A stretch of DNA of 37,324 nt, taken from IMG/VR virus record IMGVR_UViG_3300035698_009940, positions 1 to 37,324 of that record; one strand, written 5' to 3'. Shown piece by piece: positions 1-7,133 of this stretch. The translations under genes and the position numbers were made by a program. Source of the DNA: a virus. Numbering within the stretch: position 1 is the first letter of the stretch; every line of letters begins with the position of its first letter. Below the pieces are notes generated by a model. The model was given only the letters and a program-made list of their open reading frames with translations, did no database searches and had not been told where the DNA came from.

Positions 1-365
1 ATATTCTGGCCCACCCCGAAGGAACAACTGATTCCAACGATCGGATCGACGAGACGTGGAAGCAACTGCGGCGGCTGAGTCAAGAGATGCACTGCCTCGT
101 GGTGACGGCCACCCAGGCCAACGCGGCGGCATACAAAAACGATGAGAACAAGGTGCTAGGTAGGAGCAACTTCAGCGGGAGGAAGACGAAGCTGGCCGAG
201 GTCGATGGGATGCTGGCCCTGAACGTGGCTCCGAAGGACAAGGACAGGGGGGTTACACGGGTCAATTGGGTGGTGCGGAGGGACGGAGCATATTCGGAAA
301 CTAGGAGCGTTCACGTGGCGGGTTGTCTGGGAATCGGGCGGCCCGTGATAGTTTCTCGCAGTTGA
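1..365 (+). CDS. Replicative helicase, C-terminal fragment (DnaB/RecA fold)
   Basis: The reading frame is open from the left edge (codons from base 3) and ends at 365, so only about 120 C-terminal residues are present. The order of a hydrophobic strand with TATQAN (Q-loop like), then LGRSNFSGRK, then a strand carrying DGMLAL matches the last part of the RecA-type core of DnaB/gp4-like helicases. The expected role is ATP-driven unwinding at the phage replication fork. Walker A and B would lie upstream of the window. A different RecA-fold ATPase cannot be excluded. The gene is followed by a 249-nt non-coding gap with a TATAAT box. Confidence 0.6.
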   Translation, partial: ILAHPEGTTDSNDRIDETWKQLRRLSQEMHCLVVTATQANAAAYKNDENKVLGRSNFSGRKTKLAEVDGMLALNVAPKDKDRGVTRVNWVVRRDGAYSETRSVHVAGCLGIGRPVIVSRS

Positions 366-390
366 GGTAGAGTGTTCAGAACAGGTGGGT

Positions 391-396
391 TATAAT
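391..396 (+). promoter_or_regulatory. Putative promoter -10 box TATAAT
   Basis: A perfect TATAAT lies in the 366-614 intergenic gap, 24 nt after the helicase stop, giving a leader of about 210 nt before the ATG at 615. No good -35 hexamer is seen at the usual spacing. The rest of the gap is T-rich just before the gene. A small inverted repeat (GGAGCC.../...GGTTCC, about 556-568) followed by TTTTTT at 571 could act as an attenuator. I see no gene in the gap. Confidence 0.5.
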
Positions 397-614
397 AGAG
401 ATGTAAGGTGAGTAGCCCCAATGAAAGTTGTTCCCCAAAACTGCAGGAAGGAAGGTGCGGGATGCCCCCGAAGTAGCTCAGAAAGGAATCCGGCTCTGGG
501 TATATATTGGTTGGGTAGTTGAGAATCGATTACCTAGAAATTCCAATCCCTGCCGGAGCCGGGTTCCTGTTTTTTCAACAACCAAACTTTTCAATTTTTC
601 AAGGAGACTCAGAG

Positions 615-1409
615 ATGAGCGACAAGTTGCAAGTGACGCGAGATGCTGTGGTGGCCATGTTCCAAGCGTTGGATTTCAAGATGGCCCATAAGTGGAAGTC
701 TGACAGGCTGCTCGGGAAGATCAAGGGCCTTGCCGACATCGTGGATGATTCGGCTGAGTTGCCCGACGCGGAGGATGCCACGCTGATCACGATTCAGGAG
801 GCGATGGAGAACGGAGTGGAGATCGAGATCGTCGATGAGATCGTAGAAGATGCCGGCGATGATCCCGTAGATGAGGTCGAGTGTGTCGAGGAGCCTGGCG
901 ATGAGGCAGCCGATGAAGAGTTGGTGGAGCCTGAGGCTGAGGCTAAGGCCGAGAAGCCTGCCGAGCCCGTCGCCGAGAAGCCGTCGAAGAAAAAGAAGCG
1001 GGGCCGAAAGGCTAAGGCTGCCAAGGTGGTGGAGGAAGAGAAGCCTGCCGAGGCCGAGGTGGAGGCTCCTGAGAAGCCAGTTGCCGAGAAGTCATCGAAG
1101 AAAGCTGCCAAGGCTGCAAAGGATGACAAGGCACGGAAAACGTCCAAGAAAAAGCTTACCGAGAAGGCTGTTTCTGCCATTCCCAAATCGGAATCGGGGC
1201 CGGATTTAGGATCGACGCCAGGTGTTCGGAGTGTGAGGAACAGGAGGTTCGTGGCGGGCATCGTTATTCGAGAGAAGGGATTGGAAGCCGGAATTACGGA
1301 CGAGATGATCAAGCTGGTCGATGAGCAGTACGGTTCGCCGAATCCCAACGTGTCGAAGAAGACGTTGGTCGATGGTTGGCACGTTATCAATGGCTATGTG
1401 AACGGCTGA
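615..1409 (+). CDS. Charged linker protein with conserved C-terminal domain
   Basis: This protein has 264 residues. The ATG at 615 is preceded by a strong AAGGAGAC ribosome site. Three parts are visible: an N-terminal helical segment of about 60 residues (VTRDAVVAMFQAL), a long acidic then Lys/Ala/Pro/Glu-rich low-complexity region (about residues 80-190) with repeated AEKP and KKAAKAAK units, and a compact C-terminal domain with FVAGIVIREKGLEAGITDEM and a final WHVINGYV. The layout resembles a DNA- or protein-tethering phage protein with a flexible linker, but I do not recognise a function. The next gene follows after a 64-nt gap holding a strong hairpin. Confidence 0.8.
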   Translation: MSDKLQVTRDAVVAMFQALDFKMAHKWKSDRLLGKIKGLADIVDDSAELPDAEDATLITIQEAMENGVEIEIVDEIVEDAGDDPVDEVECVEEPGDEAADEELVEPEAEAKAEKPAEPVAEKPSKKKKRGRKAKAAKVVEEEKPAEAEVEAPEKPVAEKSSKKAAKAAKDDKARKTSKKKLTEKAVSAIPKSESGPDLGSTPGVRSVRNRRFVAGIVIREKGLEAGITDEMIKLVDEQYGSPNPNVSKKTLVDGWHVINGYVNG

Positions 1410-1430
1410 AGTTCGTCCGTTAACATATAA

Positions 1431-1459
1431 CCCTGGCAGCTGTTTTGGAGCTGCTAGGG
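1431..1459 (+). promoter_or_regulatory. Strong 11-bp hairpin just upstream of a ribosome binding site
   Basis: CCCTGGCAGCT (1431-1441) pairs with AGCTGCTAGGG (1449-1459) with one G.T pair and a 7-nt loop GTTTTGG. There is no T-run after it, so a classical terminator is unlikely. It ends 3 nt before the GGGAG ribosome site of the radical SAM gene at 1474. It may control translation or stabilise the mRNA end. The loop/stem edge holds GGA, the core of CsrA sites, and this phage encodes a CsrA; that link is inference. Confidence 0.55.
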
Positions 1460-1473
1460 TCGGGAGATTTGAG

Positions 1474-2586
1474 ATGAATCTTGACAACTTGAAGGAAAAG
1501 ATGTTGGCATCGGGTCCGATTTCATTAGAGATGCGGGCGGCGGTGGAATCTCTGGGGAAAGACCGCCGGAGGCCGCTCGGTAGGTTCAATCCCTGGGCGT
1601 GGTGCGTAGAAACGACTCGGGGATGCAACCTTTCCTGTGCATTCTGTCCGACGCGACTCTATCCCAAAGGGGAACGAGTGTTCTTGTCGGACGAGGCTTG
1701 GGGATCGGCTGTTGACATCATAAATGAGTTGATGCCATATAGTCGGTTCCTCATTGCTAATTGGGGCGAGCCGACCCTTCATCCCCGCTTCCTCGAATTG
1801 ATGCAGATGGCCAGGAAGACGGCACCGAACATGACACTGCTTCTTTACACCAATGGTACTCAGATATTGAACGGGAATCTTACATACCCGGAACTGTTCG
1901 CGGCTGGATTGAATGCTGTTTATGTAGATGTATACAGCAATCGGGAAAAACACATTGAACTCGCAAGGAACAGCGGTTGTTTGTGGTGGGAAGAGGGTAA
2001 GCGGCCGAAGAATACCAAGAACTTGTTTGAACGAAAACAGGGGGAGGGGGGTTTTATTCAAATCAGCAGGAATCCCGGCGAGTGGCTTTCGTCGAAAAAC
2101 AATCGTGGAAACGTGATGACATTTCTCAACGATCTCGACTGGGACGCGGCATCAAAGATCGGAATAACTCCCGTGGTGAATCCTCCCCATAGAAGGTGCG
2201 ATCAGCCTGTGAAGTTTCCGACGTTCGTCTGTGACGGTGATTACGTTTTTTGTGGTCAGGATGTCATGAATCATACGACGGGGAAGCTCGGGAATGTAAA
2301 GGACGGGCCGGAAGGTTTCATCAGGTTCTGGCTCGGGCAGTACATGCAGGACACTCGCTCCAAGGTTCATCAGTATTCCGACGGGAGGGCGTCTCACGAG
2401 CACTGTCGTCGCTGTGCCTTCGTGGGAGGAAGGGCAGACGTTCCGATCTGGAGGGCCGGGTTCAGTGAATACTGGGATGGAGAACGATTTGTTCCGCTTC
2501 CATCCTGGAAGAAGATAGAGGCTCCGAACGGTAAAGTCAAGCGGATTGTCAGGAAGTCCGAGCAAGGATTCGGTTTCATAGAATAA
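1474..2586 (+). CDS. Radical SAM enzyme with SPASM-like C-terminal cluster region (1)
   Basis: This protein has 370 residues. A radical SAM CX3CX2C motif sits at C51, C55 and C58 (GCNLSCAFC), so it should bind a 4Fe-4S cluster and cleave S-adenosylmethionine to a 5'-deoxyadenosyl radical. A GE-type motif (NWGEPTLHP) follows, typical of the fold. The C-terminal third holds several cysteines (RRCDQPV, VCDGDYVFCGQDV, HCRRC) arranged like a SPASM/auxiliary cluster region. The substrate is not evident. Its neighbours are a second radical SAM enzyme (next gene, overlapping) and a glycosyltransferase of a DNA base modification type, so chemistry on a modified base or its sugar is the favoured inference. 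Peptide or cofactor modification is the alternative. Confidence 0.85.
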   Translation: MNLDNLKEKMLASGPISLEMRAAVESLGKDRRRPLGRFNPWAWCVETTRGCNLSCAFCPTRLYPKGERVFLSDEAWGSAVDIINELMPYSRFLIANWGEPTLHPRFLELMQMARKTAPNMTLLLYTNGTQILNGNLTYPELFAAGLNAVYVDVYSNREKHIELARNSGCLWWEEGKRPKNTKNLFERKQGEGGFIQISRNPGEWLSSKNNRGNVMTFLNDLDWDAASKIGITPVVNPPHRRCDQPVKFPTFVCDGDYVFCGQDVMNHTTGKLGNVKDGPEGFIRFWLGQYMQDTRSKVHQYSDGRASHEHCRRCAFVGGRADVPIWRAGFSEYWDGERFVPLPSWKKIEAPNGKVKRIVRKSEQGFGFIE

Positions 2587-2606
2587 TGATAAGGGAGAAA
2601 CACGAG

Positions 2607-3806
2607 ATGGACAGAACGACCGAAGTAAACAATCCCGAATGGCTGTCTCCGTCAAAGACAAAGCCGCCAAGGCCGTTCGGAAAGCACACCCCCTGGGTGT
2701 GGTCGGTGGAACTGGTGAAGGGGTGCAATTTGGCCTGCTGGCATTGTGCCGCCCGTGTATCTTCCAAGGAGGGCCTGCGGTACATGACAGAAGAGACGTG
2801 GCGGAGCATGTTTGAGGTGATAAAGGAATGCACTCCGGCCAGGCGGCTTGAATTGGATCACGGAGGAGAACCGTCATTGCATCCCGACCTACTGAAGTTC
2901 ATTCAGATTGCGAGAGAGATAAGTCCGACGACGCAGATACAGATGTTTACGAACGGAGTTGCCCTGACCAAGGGGGCAGTCACACATAAACAGCTGTTCG
3001 ATGCTGGGGTTCATGCAGTTTACGTTGATATGTATGCACCCACCGAGCAGCATGTCGCTCTGGCTTCGGCCGCGGGGGTGGAATGGTACTTGTACAACAA
3101 GCCGGAGATGGGGAGTCCAGATCATAAAAGGAAGGCGCATGTTTATTACAACGATCCGAACATGAAGCTGATCGTCCTTCAGGATCGGCCGGAGAACCGC
3201 ATCAGGTGGAGGAAAGTCAGTAGGATGAGCACGTTTCTCAATCATATAGACTGGAATGCCTCGATGAAGCATGGATTGGTTCCAGTTCGGGAACCGTACA
3301 TCAGGAGGTGTAATACGCCTCAGAAATATGCAGTGGTCAATGTAGACGGAGACTACATATTCTGCTGCACCGATTTGATGTGTGAATCGGCCGGGTTGTT
3401 GGGGAATGTCAAGGACGGTCCAGAAGGATTCAAGGAGTATTGGTTCGGTCGGTTGATGCAGAGTGTTCGACGCCGGTTGATCGACAAGGATCGGGCAGGG
3501 ATTCCATACTGCAGCCGGTGCAACTGTGCGTTCAACAGGTGTGACTTGCTGGGGCTGTGGCCGGACGGTTCATTTGATGAATACTGGGACGGGGAGAGGT
3601 GGACCACCACACCTCCCAGAACGAAGGACGATGAAGTGTTTGCTGATGGTTGGGAGAAGACGGCAGAGGTGATGGCATCGTTACCTTCCAAAGAAGAAGA
3701 GGATGTGTGTGTGCGAGAATCAAAGAAGTTGGTTATTCGGACCACCGAGACCATGAAAAATAAAAAGAGAAGAGGATTTGGGCTCTTGTCCAAGGGAGAC
3801 TGCTGA
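2607..3806 (+). CDS. Radical SAM enzyme with SPASM-like C-terminal cluster region (2)
   Basis: This protein has 399 residues from the ATG at 2607 (AAGGGAGA site upstream); an ATG at 2586 overlapping the previous stop is an alternative. The radical SAM motif GCNLACWHC gives C40, C44 and C47. The C-terminal cysteines (RRCNTP, YIFCCTDLMC, YCSRCNCAFNRC) again suggest auxiliary iron-sulfur clusters. It is clearly a paralogue of the preceding gene: shared are LGNVKDGPEGF, the following aromatic stretch, and an EYWDGER segment near the end. Two diverged copies side by side suggest two successive steps or a heterodimer. The last codons overlap the glycosyltransferase start (ATGG at 3806), so the three genes form one translational unit. 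Confidence 0.85.
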   Translation: MDRTTEVNNPEWLSPSKTKPPRPFGKHTPWVWSVELVKGCNLACWHCAARVSSKEGLRYMTEETWRSMFEVIKECTPARRLELDHGGEPSLHPDLLKFIQIAREISPTTQIQMFTNGVALTKGAVTHKQLFDAGVHAVYVDMYAPTEQHVALASAAGVEWYLYNKPEMGSPDHKRKAHVYYNDPNMKLIVLQDRPENRIRWRKVSRMSTFLNHIDWNASMKHGLVPVREPYIRRCNTPQKYAVVNVDGDYIFCCTDLMCESAGLLGNVKDGPEGFKEYWFGRLMQSVRRRLIDKDRAGIPYCSRCNCAFNRCDLLGLWPDGSFDEYWDGERWTTTPPRTKDDEVFADGWEKTAEVMASLPSKEEEDVCVRESKKLVIRTTETMKNKKRRGFGLLSKGDC

Positions 3807-4915
3807 TGGCGGGATTTGTAGAAAACGAGTCGTCGGACAGTTTCGCACGTTGGAAGGGGATGCCGTCCTTCAATCAGAAGGATCTGTCTCCGCTCCAGTC
3901 GATCTCGGTCCACTTCCGAAACTCGGCAGACAGAGAAGCCTTCGCGAAGTTGATCGACAGGAATCTCACGGACAAGACGCAGTCCGTCTGGTATCCGAGG
4001 GAGGAGATCGGGAGGATGTCGGACAAGCGGTTCGTGGCTAAGCAAACCTTGAATCCTCAGTACCCCGTCTATGTTATCTCCAAGGGTCGCTGGGAGACCC
4101 GGTTGACTAGCAAGTCGTTGGAAGCTATTGGTGTGCCGTATCACATCGTGGTGGAGCCTCAGGAGCGGAAGCAGTATGCGAAGGTGATCGACCCGAAAAA
4201 GATTCTAGTCTTGCCTTTTTCCAATCTTGGACAGGGCTCAATCCCGGCTCGCAACTGGGTTTGGGAGCACTCCGTGGAGCGGGGAGCCAAGCGGCATTGG
4301 ATACTGGACGACAATATCGGATTACCGCTCAAGCAGGGGATGGTTGGATTCTACCGGCTGTACAACAACATCAAGACGCCCGTTCGGTGCGGAAACATCT
4401 TCAGGGCCGCCGAGGACTTCGTCGACAGGTACGAGAACGTTGCCATCTCGGGTTTCAACTACTTCATGTTCGCGAGTCGCAAGTCGCGGATAATTCCCTA
4501 TTATCTCAATACCCGCATCTACTCTTGCATCTTGATTCAGAACGACATCCCATACAGGTGGAGGGGAAGGTACAACGAAGACACCGACCTGTCGATAAGA
4601 GCACTCAAGGACGGTTGGTGCACGGTGCTATTCAACGCGTTCCTTGCATTCAAGCAGCCGACCATGAAGATGAAAGGAGGCAATACAGATAAACTTTATC
4701 AAGGAGACGGTCGGCTGAAGATGGCCAAGTCACTTCAGAAGCAGCACCCGGATATAGTGAAGGTCAGCAGGAAGTGGGGGCGTTGGCAGCATCATGTCAA
4801 CTACAAGCCGTTCAGGAAGAACAGGTTGAAGTTGAGGGAGGATGCAGTGGTGGAGGAAGGGGTCAACGATTATCAGATGTATTTAGAGATAGATGAGAAC
4901 CTAAAAAAATCATAG
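3806..4915 (+). CDS. TET-associated-type glycosyltransferase (TAGT-like)
   Basis: This protein has 369 residues. Residues about 90-200 carry the pattern of phage TAGT glycosyltransferases: YPVYVISKGRW, a conserved VVEPQE, LVLPFSNLGQGSIPARNW, and HWILDDN with the acidic metal/nucleotide-sugar motif near residues 166-168. An RGRYNEDTDLSIR block follows, typical of the acceptor side of GT-A folds. TAGT enzymes have been predicted, and some tested, to glycosylate 5-hydroxymethyl-pyrimidines made by phage TET/JBP dioxygenases. No dioxygenase is in this window. The N-terminal 80 residues (VHFRNSADREAFAKL, SVWYPREE) form a small extra domain found with phage modification and defence-evasion proteins. 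It is coupled to two radical SAM genes upstream. Confidence 0.75.
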   Translation: MAGFVENESSDSFARWKGMPSFNQKDLSPLQSISVHFRNSADREAFAKLIDRNLTDKTQSVWYPREEIGRMSDKRFVAKQTLNPQYPVYVISKGRWETRLTSKSLEAIGVPYHIVVEPQERKQYAKVIDPKKILVLPFSNLGQGSIPARNWVWEHSVERGAKRHWILDDNIGLPLKQGMVGFYRLYNNIKTPVRCGNIFRAAEDFVDRYENVAISGFNYFMFASRKSRIIPYYLNTRIYSCILIQNDIPYRWRGRYNEDTDLSIRALKDGWCTVLFNAFLAFKQPTMKMKGGNTDKLYQGDGRLKMAKSLQKQHPDIVKVSRKWGRWQHHVNYKPFRKNRLKLREDAVVEEGVNDYQMYLEIDENLKKS

Positions 4916-4927
4916 GAGAACTAAGAG

Positions 4928-5956
4928 ATGAAAATTGCAGGAGACGTTCTGGCGAAGCGGCTGTTGGAGGTCGCAGCGGGCCTGGGTGATGACAAGACGG
5001 TGGAGCAGTCCTCCAAGTTTGCCTTCCAAGACGGGCGGGTCATCACGTTCAACGATGAGGTTACTTGCTCGGCCGAGTCCCCGTTCGGCGAAGAGGTGGA
5101 GGGTGTCGTGCCCTCCCGACCCCTGCTCGAACTGCTCGGCAAGCTCAAAGAGGGCAGCAAGATCATTGTGACCAAAAAAGACGACAAGCTGAAACTCCAG
5201 ATCGGAAAGAAGGAACGGGTCCAGATCACGATGGATGCAGAGATCGTCCTGCCACTCGACTCGATTGAGATTCCAGAGGAAGACGACTGGCGGTCGCTGC
5301 CTGACGATTTCATGGAGGCGTTGGGAGTGGTGCTCAAGAGTGCGAGCACCGACGACAACAACTTCCAACTGGCCTGCGTGCATTTCCATCCTGAGTATTT
5401 GGAGGCGTGCGACAACTATCAGCTCCTCCGGTGGGGCATGGAGACGGGTGTTGCTGAGTCATACTTGGTGCGTGGCAAGGCGTTGTCCAAGCTCCTACGA
5501 TCAGGAGCGACGGAGATGGCGGAGACGGCCGCCTGGATTCACTTCCGCAATGAATCATCGACGATCAGCGTGCGGCGTTGGAACGAAGAGTACAGGGCCA
5601 AGGATTCGATCCTGGAGTGCAGTGGTGAGAACGTCGTGCTTCCCGATGGCCTGGCTGAGGTAGCCGCCCGTGCAGCGATATTTAGCGGAGACAATCCGGC
5701 CGACGCAACGGATATGAAGATCGACTTGAAGAAGGGTTTGATGCGGGTGGTAGGTGAGGGGGCGGACGGTCGATATGAGAAGGTGATCGACTTGAAATAC
5801 GATGGCAGCCCCCTGTCGTTTTGCATATCCCCTTCGCTGCTGACCGAGATTACGAGGCGGTCGAGCGAGGGGATGATTGACGGATCGAAGATGAAGATTG
5901 AAACGAAGCAGTTCGAGTACGTCGTTTGCCTAGTTGTTCCGGATGATGAGGATTGA
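4928..5956 (+). CDS. DnaN-like sliding clamp (DNA polymerase processivity factor)
   Basis: This protein has 342 residues. It starts MKIAGDVLAKRLLEVAAGL, has the alternating strand pattern of a beta-clamp (FQDGRVITFNDEV, LLGKLKEGSKI, KLKLQIGKKE) and ends with strand-rich LMRVVGEGADGRYEKVI and FEYVVCLVVPDD. The length is close to bacterial DnaN. The expected role is a ring around DNA tethering the family A polymerase; a clamp loader ATPase is encoded at 17086. The ribosome site is TAGGAGAAC. The assignment rests on overall pattern and context, since clamps have no catalytic motif. Confidence 0.6.
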   Translation: MKIAGDVLAKRLLEVAAGLGDDKTVEQSSKFAFQDGRVITFNDEVTCSAESPFGEEVEGVVPSRPLLELLGKLKEGSKIIVTKKDDKLKLQIGKKERVQITMDAEIVLPLDSIEIPEEDDWRSLPDDFMEALGVVLKSASTDDNNFQLACVHFHPEYLEACDNYQLLRWGMETGVAESYLVRGKALSKLLRSGATEMAETAAWIHFRNESSTISVRRWNEEYRAKDSILECSGENVVLPDGLAEVAARAAIFSGDNPADATDMKIDLKKGLMRVVGEGADGRYEKVIDLKYDGSPLSFCISPSLLTEITRRSSEGMIDGSKMKIETKQFEYVVCLVVPDDED

Positions 5957-6928
5957 ATGAATGAGCTTTGTCTATTTGCCGGAGCGGGTGGAGGATCACT
6001 CGCCAGCAAGCACCTGCTCGGCCACCGAACAGTCTGCTACGTCGAGTGGGAGTCCTACTGCCAAAAAATCCTCCAAGCAAGGATCAAAGACGGGCTGCTC
6101 GACGACGCCCCAATCTGGGACGATGTTAGATCGTTCGATGGAGTGCCCTGGAAGGGATGCGTGGATATCGTCACTGCTGGATTCCCGTGCCAGCCTTTCT
6201 CGGTTGCAGGAAAAGGAAAAGCTGAGGAAGACGAAAGGAACATGTGGCCAGAAACGATCCGTATCATTCGCGAAGTGGGACCCCGATTCTGCCTGTTGGA
6301 AAACGTCCCAGGGCTTCTCAAGTTTGACTATTTCGGCACAATCCTTGGAGACTTGGCAGAGGCAGGGTTTGATGCGAGGTGGAAAGTTATATCGGCTGCC
6401 GATTGTGGAGCACCCCACCTGCGGAAGAGGCTCTGGATTGTGGCTATCAACACCTACCAAAGGTATGTCTGTTCGCTCAGAAAGATTCCGGAGAAAGTCG
6501 CTAACGCCGGCGGAGTTTGTACAGATGTTCCCGACACCCAACGTAGCCGACGCCAGCGGACACGCCCAAGTAGCATGGGACAAAACGCCGGGGCAGACAG
6601 GGGGAACGACATTAGCGGGAGCCGTGATGTTCCCGACGCCACACGGCCTGAGTGCCAATCAAGGGCAGGGGGACGGGGAGTTCGGCAAGGCGATACGGAA
6701 CTGGCCGACACCAAGGGCTCAAATGTCAAGGGACGGAACAGGATTAGAAGACCGGAACAAATGCAACTTGGAGGAAGTGATTGGTGGGCAACTGAACCCG
6801 ACGTGGGTCGAGTGGTTGATGGGGTGGCCTCTCGGGTGGACCGACTTAGAGCCATTGGAAATGGACAAGTTTCAGCAGTGGCTGCAAGGGCATGGATTGA
6901 GTTGAATCCTTTTGATAACGAGCTATAG
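5957..6928 (+). CDS. DNA (cytosine-5) methyltransferase
   Basis: This protein has 323 residues. Motif I is LCLFAGAGGGS at the N-terminus, motif IV is FPCQPFSVAGKG with catalytic Cys near residue 79, motif VI is LLENVPG near 115, motif VIII is AADCGAPHLRKRLWIVA near 150, and motif X is AIGNGQVSAVAARAW near 300. It transfers methyl from SAM to cytosine C5. The target recognition part (about 165-270) is low in recognisable structure and overlaps a second open frame that is itself conserved. The start ATG follows directly on the clamp stop. With the nearby glycosyltransferase and radical SAM genes it probably supplies 5-methylcytosine for hypermodification, but plain protective methylation is equally possible. 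Confidence 0.9.
   Translation: MNELCLFAGAGGGSLASKHLLGHRTVCYVEWESYCQKILQARIKDGLLDDAPIWDDVRSFDGVPWKGCVDIVTAGFPCQPFSVAGKGKAEEDERNMWPETIRIIREVGPRFCLLENVPGLLKFDYFGTILGDLAEAGFDARWKVISAADCGAPHLRKRLWIVAINTYQRYVCSLRKIPEKVANAGGVCTDVPDTQRSRRQRTRPSSMGQNAGADRGNDISGSRDVPDATRPECQSRAGGRGVRQGDTELADTKGSNVKGRNRIRRPEQMQLGGSDWWATEPDVGRVVDGVASRVDRLRAIGNGQVSAVAARAWIELNPFDNEL
5961..6905 (+). CDS. Overlapping-frame protein inside the cytosine methyltransferase gene
   Basis: This second frame of 314 residues lies entirely within the methyltransferase gene, starting 4 nt after it. Its later part resembles stand-alone phage proteins: DPDSACWKTSQ, SLETWQRQGLMRGG, GSGLWLSTPTKG, two PTP-type blocks (FPTPNVADASG, NWPTPRAQM), and the hallmark C-terminus LNPTWVEWLMGWPLGW (about residues 279-294). 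From memory of the family, such blocks appear in proteins annotated near or as cytosine methyltransferases. The function is unknown; a second specificity or partner subunit is a guess. Whether it is translated is not shown by the sequence; its ATG shares the ribosome site of the main gene. Confidence 0.5.
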   Translation: MSFVYLPERVEDHSPASTCSATEQSATSSGSPTAKKSSKQGSKTGCSTTPQSGTMLDRSMECPGRDAWISSLLDSRASLSRLQEKEKLRKTKGTCGQKRSVSFAKWDPDSACWKTSQGFSSLTISAQSLETWQRQGLMRGGKLYRLPIVEHPTCGRGSGLWLSTPTKGMSVRSERFRRKSLTPAEFVQMFPTPNVADASGHAQVAWDKTPGQTGGTTLAGAVMFPTPHGLSANQGQGDGEFGKAIRNWPTPRAQMSRDGTGLEDRNKCNLEEVIGGQLNPTWVEWLMGWPLGWTDLEPLEMDKFQQWLQGHGLS

Positions 6929-6941
6929 GAGAACCTGAAAG

Positions 6942-7133
6942 ATGAAACTCACGTTGTGTATAATCGGTGAGGATTTGGCAGCTATCCGAGGGGTGTTGTC
7001 CGAATTGCTGGCTGAGTTTTCTAATGGGCATGTTGACAGCAATTGTGGTGGGGGATCGTTCGATTATAGTTTTGATGATGGCACCGATTTGTATTTTGAT
7101 GATCCAGAGGCCAAAGTGGTGGACCCAAACTGA
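6942..7133 (+). CDS. Small acidic protein
   Basis: This protein has 63 residues. The ATG is preceded by TAGGAGAAC. The stop overlaps the ATG of the glycosylase-exonuclease gene (TGATG at 7131-7135), so it is translationally coupled. It is rich in Asp, Gly and Ser in its second half (SFDYSFDDGTDLYFDD). I recognise no domain. Confidence 0.6.
   Translation: MKLTLCIIGEDLAAIRGVLSELLAEFSNGHVDSNCGGGSFDYSFDDGTDLYFDDPEAKVVDPN

Noticed and set aside
468-560. tRNA-like run with GTAGCTCAG and ATTCCAATCCC
   Set aside because: A D-arm-like string and a T-loop-like string are present, but the flanks do not pair as an acceptor stem and no anticodon arm forms; probably chance.
428-691. Open + frame of 87 codons in the gap before 615
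   Set aside because: No ribosome site, it overlaps the well-supported gene at 615 in another frame, and its composition looks non-coding.
794-1390. Minus-strand open frame of 198 codons opposite the charged protein
   Set aside because: Ser/Ala/Phe-rich mirror of the Lys/Glu/Ala-rich gene; no ribosome site or domain.
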